A DNA stretch of 20,000 nucleotides from Armadillidium nasatum (Eukaryota; Arthropoda; Malacostraca; Isopoda; Armadillidiidae). The DNA lies in the NCBI GenBank assembly GCA_009176605.1, contig SEYY01000516.1:295001-315000 (forward strand). The letters are read 5' to 3'. Numbering within the stretch: position 1 is the first letter of the stretch; each line of letters opens with the position of its first letter. Positions 1 to 20,000 of the stretch are shown here, in pieces. The notes below the pieces were generated by a model that searched no databases, had not been told where the DNA came from, and was given only the letters and a program-made list of their open reading frames with translations. The position numbers and the translations under genes were made by a program.

Positions 1-1257
1 TGACCCAGATGTATGAGGAGTATTCCATACAGGGGCGAACAACACCCCTATACAGAGCTAGCAACTTGGGTGGACTGAAGAAAAGCTGTAGGTGCCTCAG
101 AACATCTAGCCTTTTAGGAGCTTGTTTAGAAAGAGAAATAATGTAATCTTTCCAAAAAAGATCACGATATAAAGAAACACCAAGAATATTTAGAAGAGAT
201 GAAGGTTTGATTTTTTTGTTTTCGAAGAAGATATCATAGTTGTGTGGAAGATTGTGTCGAGTAGAGAGATGGAGGAATTGAGTTTTTGAGGCACGACTAT
301 GCTTTCTCTGCCCCAATGCAAGATAGATCAGAGGTTAATTCCTCCAAGGTCACTCTCCTTGCGTCTATTAACTGTTGTTGAGACTGGCACCTTTCAAAAT
401 GAAAAAAGTAATGAAGGGTGGAGTCATCAGCATAGGAGTGGTTAGGAGATGAAGTAATAGAGAGAAGGTTATTAATGAAAAGCAGAAAAAGTGTTGGGTA
501 TAGGACAGATCCTTGAGGAACACCACTATTAATAGATTTATAGGATGAACGGTGGCCCTCTACAACAGCTGCTATAGGACGACCAGAAAGGAAATCAGAG
601 AGACCACAGAGGGAAGGATAGATGCCGAAAGAGGGAAGTTTGGAAATCAAAGCTTTGTGACAGGCTCTATCGAAAGCTTTCGATATGTCTAGCGCAAGAA
701 CAAAAGATTCACCGAAATGCCGAAGAATGGAGGACCAAGAGTCAGAGAGAAGGGAAAGAAAATCACCAGTAAAGAGTTCTTACGAAAGTCATGCTGGTGA
801 TCAGAGATAAGATTAGAAGAACTGAGATGTTTCCAAATCTTCCTGATAAGGATAGATTCGAAAACTTGACAAAGAGAGGAGGTTAAAGAAATTGGAGGAT
901 AGTTAGAGGGTTGAGATGGGTCTCCCTTCTTCGGCACAGGCTGAATAAGCGCCAGTTTCCAGCAAGAAGGTATATGTTGAAGAAGAAAGACATAGACGAA
1001 ATAGTTTACCAAGGCAGGGTGCAAGCTCGGAAGCACAAGTTTTGAGTACCACAGAAGGGATACCATCAGGACCCTACGCCTTCTTAGTGTTAAGCTCCGA
1101 GAGAGCAGAAATGGTCTTTAGAAGAAATTACAATTTTAGGCATAAATGAGTTGGAGGGGGTTGAAGGAGGAGGAACAGCTCCGGAATCGTCTAAGGTTGA
1201 ATTAGAGGCAAAAGTTTGAGCGAAGAGTTCAGCTTTAATGGAAGTCAAAACGGTATG
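1..1257 (-). mobile_element. LINE copy A: 5'-truncated RT pseudogene, cut by window edge
   Basis: On the minus strand this runs from just before the reverse-transcriptase domain (near 1257) towards the C-terminal region and leaves the window at base 1. Visible RT motifs include the block ending SGVPQGSVL (near 500-530) and SYADDS, with the catalytic YADD at 423-434. Further on is a YRGVVRPCMEY-like segment near 30-60. The frame is broken at several points. Upstream of the RT the homology to the other copies stops at about 1257 in unrelated AT-rich sequence, as expected for 5' truncation during target-primed reverse transcription. No TA tract lies at this 5' end. The same family as copies B-G, probably Jockey/CR1-like. 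Confidence 0.85.
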
Positions 1258-2240
<983 letters not shown>

Positions 2241-2241
2241 A

Positions 2242-2306
<65 letters not shown>
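2241..2306. repeat. (AAT)n microsatellite
   Basis: About 21 AAT units that degrade into AAC and GAT variants and end some 20 bp before the truncated 5' end of LINE copy B. Confidence 0.97.
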
Positions 2307-2309
<3 letters not shown>

Positions 2310-2327
2310 TAACAGAGATAATAATGA

Positions 2328-3991
<1,664 letters not shown>

Positions 3992-5031
3992 TACTCTCTA
4001 CTTACCTTTCCAGTCGTTCTATAGCATTTGTTGTAGACGGCCACCGTTCTTCCTTTAAATTTATAAATAGTGGTGTTACTCAGGGATATGTCCAACTGTT
4101 TTTCTACATTTCATTAATGACCTTATTTCTATTACCTCATCACCCATCCAATCCAATTTATTTTAAAAGACGCCATTTCCATCAGCAGTTAATTGACGCA
4201 GACGGTAGCCTTGGAGCAACTGACCTCTGATATTTCTCGTATTTCAAATTGAGGCAGAGGAAAAATGGTTGTTTTCAATGCTTCAAAAACTCAGTTCCTC
4301 CATCTCCCTACTCGTTACAACTTCCACACAGCTATATCTTCTTCGAACACACAAATCTCAAATCTTCGTCTGTCTTTAATATTCTCAGTGTTTCTTTTTC
4401 TCGTGATCTTTCTTGGGAAGATCACATTACTTCTCTTTCTAAACAATCATCTTAGAGGTTTGGTGTTCTGAGCACCTTCAGAATTTCCCCACGCCACCCC
4501 AGTTGCTTGCTCTTTATAGGAGTGTTGTTTGCCCCTGTATGGAGAACGCATCACGCATCTGGGGTGGTTCCACTCATACTGCTTTTCTTGGAAAAATCTA
4601 TGGCTTTTCGTCTTATTAACTCTTATTCTCTCACAAACTCTCGCCAGTATCCTTCTGCCTGTCGAATTGTTGCGTCACTCTCTTTATACTTTTCCTTTTA
4701 CAACGGAGACTGCTCTTCTGAACTTTCTCATTGCATACCTTCTCCCTTAAAAGGGCTTGTGCCAGACGCCTTTCAACACAGTATCATCCTTTCTCTGTCC
4801 AACTCTCTGATACCTCAGACTTAACAGCCGTGCTCAATTTTACATGTACTCCACTTTAGTCTGAAACACACTCACTTTATCTACTTTTTTGACTTTCTTT
4901 GACTTGCACACCTTAAAACGCCGTGTATCTGGATATGTCAGCTATTAACAGCCGACAATTCCGACATCCCTCCAACTCAGGTGGAATTTGATAGGCCTCT
5001 GGCCTTTGACCACCAGAGGAGACAAAAAAAA
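3992..5031 (+). mobile_element. LINE copy C: 3' RT fragment with poly-A tail
   Basis: Begins inside the RT domain in the segment before PQGSVL (SRSIAFVVDGHRSS, SGVTQGYV). It has lost the region containing the catalytic YADD box, so it is inactive. The post-RT region is recognisable but split among frames (VFNASKTQFLHLP near 4271; ILSVSFSRDLSWEDHITSLS near 4380-4440; then fragments to 4824). The 3' UTR is intact and ends in the stem-loop 4996-5019, then AGACAAAAAAAA. It is the only copy with a simple A tail and no TA tract at its 3' end. Confidence 0.87.
4996..5019 (+). other. LINE 3'-terminal stem-loop (copy C)
   Basis: A perfect 7-bp stem, CCTCTGG (4996-5002) with CCAGAGG (5013-5019), around the 10-nt loop CCTTTGACCA, just upstream of the A tail. 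Compared with copy B, the T:A pair replaces C:G at the fifth position. Confidence 0.68.
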
Positions 5032-13191
<8,160 letters not shown>

Positions 13192-13304
13192 GTCTTGCCT
13201 TAGGAGAAGAACTCAATGTTCGCCCAAGCAAAATTGTTGCCGGCCATGAAGCAGATAATACAAATTTGTTGTTGCAAGCTGTTGCAAAAGGTCTTGACAA
13301 GAAG
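13192..13304 (+). CDS. TRAF3IP1: Internal exon of IFT54/TRAF3IP1 (end of CH domain)
   Basis: A 113-nt exon. It begins after a strong acceptor (pyrimidine-rich run 13164-13189, then AG at 13190-13191) and ends at a good donor, AAG|GTAACT. The first two bases complete a split codon, probably Gly, and 37 open codons follow, including [17 protein letters not shown] recognise this as the IFT54 (TRAF3IP1, MIP-T3) signature at the end of the N-terminal calponin-homology-like domain; vertebrate proteins have a closely similar IVAGHE..TN.LLQ stretch near residues 90-120. IFT54 belongs to intraflagellar-transport complex IFT-B. Its CH domain binds tubulin and its C-terminal coiled coil pairs with IFT20. 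The exon ends in phase 0 and fits the next exon at 18754. The preceding exon is outside the window. Recognition is from memory of the family. Confidence 0.86.
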
Positions 13305-13324
13305 GTAACTTATACACTTTACTA

Positions 13325-16114
<2,790 letters not shown>

Positions 16115-16552
16115 GGTAAATCTGGAATAAAAGCCAGTGTCCAACTTAACTCCACCAGATATGAGAGCAGTGCTCCATACAAGGGTGAGTGAGGACCTTT
16201 TATAATTACTTCTGTGAAGAAGGAAAAATTCTCACAGTCTAAACAGAACTCCTAGCTTCTTTGTTCATAAAATGAGAGTAGTTTATTCTTTGTTAAGGTT
16301 TCCTGGTGTTGAAGTTCACGTGTAACACCCGTTGGTTACGATAGCAGTTTTGTTGCTGATATTGTAGGTCGTGCATAGCACAGTTGTTGCAGTGGCTCCC
16401 CTGAACCCTGAATTCCTGACCTAAGCCCTTTTAGAGAGAGAGATTGATAAGCCTTTATACCTTATACGTGCTACATCTTTAGTAAGTGTACAGCTTGTCT
16501 GATACATTATATACCTGAGTCGCTAAAGAGATAGAAATTTCATATATATATA
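16115..16552. other. Spacer between LINE copies F and G, with an RT C-terminal scrap
   Basis: On the minus strand 16125-16210 encodes VLTHPCMEHCSHIWWS, which resembles the R.CMEY.SHIWGG region after the RT domain of Jockey/CR1-type LINEs, but in a context different from copies A-G. It is probably a remnant of a third LINE. The rest, to about 16540, is not recognised. A short (TA)6 at 16541-16552 meets the poly-A tail of copy G. Confidence 0.45.
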
Positions 16553-18519
16553 TTTTTTTTTTTTTTTATGTCTCCTCCGGTGGGCAAAGGCCAGGAGGCC
16601 TACCAAATTCCACCGGAGTTGGGAAAGGTCTATAATCATGGTCGATGGTGGCCGACGTGTCCAGACACACGGCGTTTGAAAGTATGCAAGTCAAAGGAAG
16701 TTGGGAAAACAGATGAAGGGAGTTGGTTCCAGACTTTACCAGTGGAGTATATGTAAGACTGAGCATAGCGGTTAAGTCTGGGGTCGGAGAGTTGGACAGA
16801 GAAAGGATGAGACTGTGTAGAAAGGCGTGTCGCACGAGCTCTTCTCAATGGAGGAGGTATGCAACGAGAGAGTTCAGAAGAGCAGTGTCTGTTGTAATAG
16901 CGATAGTAAAGAGAGAGTGACGCAACAATTCAACGGGCAGAAAGAGATTGAAGAGAGTTAGTAAGAGCAGGAGAGTTGATGAGACGAAATGCCCTTGACT
17001 CCACCTTCTCTAAGAGAGCTGTATGTGTGGAACCACCCCAGATGTGCGAAGCATACTCCATACAGGGACGAACAACACCCCTATGCAGAGCAAGCAACTG
17101 GGGTGGCGTGAAGTAATTCTGAAGGCGCCTCAGAACACCCAACCTCTTAGAAGCTTGTTTAGAAAGAGAAGTAATGTGATCTTTCCAAGAAAGATCACGA
17201 GAAAAAGAAACACCAAGAATATTAAGGACAGATGAAGGCTTGAGTTGTGTGTTTTCGAAGAAGATATCATAGTTGTGTGGAAGATTGTGTCGAGTGGAGA
17301 GATGGAGGAACTAAGTTTTTGAGGCATTGAAAACAACCATGTTTTCTCTGCCCCAATTTGAAATACGGGAAAGATCAGAGGTTAGTTGCTCCAAGGCTAC
17401 CCTTCTCGAGTCTATCAACTGCTGTTGGGTGGGACGTTTTTCAAAATGGAAGGAATAATGAAGGGTGGAGTCATCAGCATAGGAGTGGATAGGAGATGAG
17501 GTGATAGAGAGAAAGGTCATTAATGAAAAGTAGAAAAAGTGTTGGTGATAGTACAGAACCCTGAGGAACACCACTATTAATAGATTTAAAGGATGAACGG
17601 TGGCCGTCTACAACAGTTGCTATAGAACGACCGGAAAGGAAATTAGCGAGAAGATCACAGAGAGAAGGATAGATACCGAAAGAGGGAAGTTTAGAAATCA
17701 AAGCTTTGTGCCAGACTCTATCGAAGGCTTTCGATATGTCCAGCGCGACAGCAAAAGATTCACCGAAATGCCGAATAGCGGAGGACCAAGATGTCAGAGA
17801 GAAGGGAAAGAAGATCACCTGTAGAGCGTTTCTTACGAAAGCCATACTGGCGATCAGAGATAAGATTAGAAGAATTGAGATGTTTCCAAATCTTCCTGTT
17901 AAGGATAGATTCGAAAACTTTAGAGAGAACGGAGGTCAAAGAAATAGGGACGGTAGTTGGAGGGTTGAGAGGGGTCCCCCTTCTTCGGCACAGGCTGAAT
18001 GAGCGCACGTTTCCAGCAAGAAGGAAAGGTTGAAGTAGATAGACAAAGACGAAATAGTTTACCGAGGCAGGGTGCAAGCTCGGAAGCACAAGTTTTGAGA
18101 ACCACAGGAGGAATACCATCAGGACCGTACGCCTTCTTAGTATTAAGCTCAGAGAGAGCAGAAATGACATCTTTAGAAGAAATTCTAATTTTAGGCATAA
18201 TTGAGTTAGAGGGGGTTGAAGGAGGAGGAATAGCTCCGGAATCGTCTAAGGTTGAATTAGAGGCAAAAGTTTGAGCAAAGGGTTCAGCTTTAGAAGAAGG
18301 TAAAACAGCAGTTGTGCCGTCGGAAGATATTAAAGGAGGGAAAGAGGAAGAAGCAAAGTTAGAGTTGACATTTTTTGCAAAATGCCAGAAAGAACGTGAA
18401 GAAGAGGAACCAGAAAGATTATTGCATTTTTACGGAGAAAGGAGTTTTTAGTGTTACGAAGGATTGATTTTGCACGATTCCGGGATGAAATATAAATAGC
18501 GTGAGTTTCAGTTGAGTTG
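16553..18519 (-). mobile_element. LINE copy G: best-preserved RT region, 5'-truncated, poly-A tail
   Basis: On the minus strand it starts between the EN and RT domains and runs to the 3' end, followed by about 15 A (T on + at 16553-16567). RT motifs: KKAYGPDGIPPVVLK (18080-18145), KRALIQPVPKKGDPSQPSNY (about 17950-18010), LSKVFESILNRKIWKHL, DRQYGFRKKRSTGDLLSLL (about 17810-17870), SFAVALDISKAFDRVWHKAL (17700-17760), SINSGVPQGSVLSP (17555-17600) and YADD (17470-17481). The thumb and C-terminal region follow down to RVSGHVG at about 16650. Damage is light: apparent one-base insertions near 17948, 17790 and 17515, and stops near 17312 and 16937. The 5' end abuts TA tract 11. Confidence 0.92.
16574..16598 (-). 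other. LINE 3'-terminal stem-loop (copy G)
   Basis: On the minus strand CCTCCTGG (16598-16591) faces CCGGAGG (16580-16574) around CCTTTGCCCA. It forms a 7-bp stem with one bulged T, at the same place as the hairpins of copies B and C. Confidence 0.6.
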
Positions 18520-18746
<227 letters not shown>

Positions 18747-18753
18747 AATTCAG

Positions 18754-18855
18754 ATTGACAGCAGTGAGGCCGTCAAAAAGGTTCTGTCTAAATCTGGGAA
18801 AGGTTCGAAGAAAGAGAAGTCGGATTTGAAAAAAGATAAATCATCAAAGTCAAAG
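18754..18855 (+). CDS. TRAF3IP1: Internal exon of IFT54/TRAF3IP1 (start of Lys-rich linker)
   Basis: A 102-nt exon of exactly 34 open codons in phase 0 at both ends. It follows AAATTCAG and ends with AAG|GTATAC. It starts [13 protein letters not shown], which matches the segment following the IVAGHE region in IFT54 proteins (a Ser-Ser-Asp-Asp-Ala-Val-like stretch). It then becomes a Lys/Ser/Glu/Asp-rich tract, as expected for the charged linker between the CH domain and the C-terminal coiled coil. Spliced to the 13304 exon it gives an uninterrupted reading frame. The acceptor is unusual because a 227-bp TA tract ends 7 nt before its AG, so there is no ordinary polypyrimidine tract. Later exons are outside the window. 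Confidence 0.82.
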
Positions 18856-18959
18856 GTATACGAATATAACCATTTTATTCTGTCCAAATTTTATATTTCA
18901 GCATCTTATTTAGTTGTGAATAAATAGAAGAACAAATAAGGAAAGAGATTGCTTTCTAA

Positions 18960-18987
18960 TTTTTATTTATTTATTTATTTATTTATT
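18960..18987. repeat. Short (TTTA)n run
   Basis: About six to seven TTTA units in the downstream intron. Confidence 0.9.
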
Positions 18988-19163
18988 GCTATTTTGAGGT
19001 ATTAATAAGGTTAAGGTCAAATTCGCACAATCAAACAATTTAATAAGTAATGATACTAGAAGTAACATATGAATATCGTTGATCATGCAAGGATGCAAAG
19101 CAACATTGCTCTATTTCAAAACAACATTGAACTCCCCACCCCCTACCCACCCCAAAAAAAGGA

Positions 19164-19350
19164 AACAAGAAAAAATTAAAAATAAAAAATTTATTTAAAA
19201 AAAATAATTAAAAATAATAAAAATAATTAAAAATAAATAAGAATAAAATATTATTTTCAAAAATATTTAAAAATTATCAAAAATAAGTAAAAATTTATTA
19301 AAAATAATTAAAACAATTAAAAAATAAATAAATATAAGTAAATAAATAGC
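19164..19350. repeat. A/T-only low-complexity stretch
   Basis: Irregular AAAATAATT and AAATAAATA motifs with very few G or C. It is typical intron filler and no gene was seen. Confidence 0.85.
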
Positions 19351-19356
19351 AGAAAA

Positions 19357-19645
19357 ATATAAAATGCATCCCCATTTCCTATCACCAGCAACCAATTCCC
19401 TCCACAATGGGTGAGTCTATATTGGTGAATCCCAGACAGGGATGCATACTGCTCTCCGGGGTGGTTCCTGTAAATGTCACTTACCAAAAGTGGGTACCCC
19501 TTTTCGTATTTAAAATATGTCTGTACCCTCAAGGATTAACATTCTTTAAGAGTTGGGCCTCCGCACTACCATGTAATGGCTTTTTGTCCCGTCAACCTCG
19601 CCGCCAGCGCTGCCTGCATATAAATAACTCCATCCGACGATGGAT
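19357..19645. other. Unclassified higher-GC segment ahead of a TTA array
   Basis: About 290 bp of markedly higher GC than its surroundings, running straight into a TTA/TCA array. Unique-looking sequence ending in a short tandem array is what a SINE or LINE 3' end with a microsatellite tail looks like. However, I see no tRNA A/B boxes, no RT motif and no second copy in the window, so the identity is open. Confidence 0.3.
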
Positions 19646-19663
19646 GTTATTATTATTATTATT

Positions 19664-19759
<96 letters not shown>
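19646..19759. repeat. (TTA)n(TCA)n(TTA)n compound microsatellite
   Basis: About six TTA, then about twelve TCA, then about twenty TTA units: a TTA array whose central block has been converted to TCA. Confidence 0.97.
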
Positions 19760-19760
<1 letters not shown>

Positions 19761-20000
19761 CTATTCTTTTAGTTTTTCCTTTTAGTTCTTATTTCATTCT
19801 TCGAGCAACGCTTCCAAAAGAGATGTTTGGCCGTTAGTTCTAAAATTAGTCACAAAACTCGTTAAGATCACGTTTAGGCCTAAAACCGGTTGACACCTGC
19901 GCATTAGGCCTAAGATAAGAACAGGTGACCGTTACGATTAAAGCGAAGTTTGATCTTGCAGCCTTTCCTATAATTTATAACTTTTTGTTTTTATGCTTTA
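19760..20000. other. Unassigned intronic sequence
   Basis: No coding or RNA feature was recognised. The palindrome TTAGGCCTAA occurs twice (near 19874 and 19904), and CACCTG/CAGGTG arms around the second copy could fold into a weak hairpin. Confidence 0.4.

Larger units (their letters stand above)
18856..20000 (+). other. Downstream intron of TRAF3IP1 (partial)
   Basis: The intron begins GTATAC after the second exon and runs off the window. It is AT-rich with low-complexity stretches: a (TTTA)n run at about 18960-18987, A/T-only sequence at about 19164-19350, and a TTA/TCA array at 19646-19759. I see no further exon. Confidence 0.6.

Noticed and set aside
19407..19837. Poly-Ser/Leu and poly-Ile frames near the window end
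   Set aside because: Produced by the TTA/TCA trinucleotide array.

Overview
This is animal genomic DNA, very rich in repeats, most likely from an arthropod. I recall that the proteins of the main retrotransposon family here resemble predicted proteins common in decapod crustaceans such as swimming crabs, but that is memory and not a search. No prokaryotic gene structure was found. The only host gene I can support is on the + strand. Two short coding exons (13192-13304 and 18754-18855), both with GT-AG borders and matching reading frames, encode the end of the N-terminal CH domain and the start of the lysine-rich linker of the ciliary transport protein IFT54/TRAF3IP1 (MIP-T3). The rest of the window reads as intron: at least 13.2 kb upstream, 5.4 kb between the exons, and more than 1.1 kb downstream.

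The introns are filled with broken copies of one LINE (non-LTR retrotransposon) family. It carries an APE-type endonuclease and a reverse transcriptase of Jockey/CR1-like type. I name the copies A (1-1257, -), B (2328-3120, +), C (3992-5031, +), D (5392-7420, +), E (9372-12714, -, the only end-to-end copy, about 3.3 kb), F (13514-15918, +) and G (16553-18519, -, best preserved). All carry frameshifts and stops. A second, unrelated RTE-like LINE relic lies at 7869-8916 (-), and a scrap of a third at about 16115-16210 (-).

The striking feature is eleven long (TA)n tracts of about 97-227 bp, roughly 1.5 kb in total. Nine of thirteen LINE segment ends abut them directly, and two more do so through a short or compound repeat. 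Two copies of a 191-208 bp element lie wholly inside TA tracts. They have hAT-like inverted ends (TAGTGATGG/CCATCACTA) and an interior of GCGGAT hexamers, so they look like a microsatellite-targeting MITE. The block 5273-12824 is nearly mirror-symmetric: TA-LINE D-TA-MITE-TA-RTE relic-TA-MITE-TA-LINE E-TA. TA tracts as universal junctions could reflect targeted insertion, breakage and repair, tail expansion, or assembly joins.

Together the repeats may affect the host gene. A TA tract replaces the usual pyrimidine tract before the 18754 exon, a (TA)n(GT)n array follows the 13304 donor, and inverted LINE copies E and F flank the 113-nt exon.
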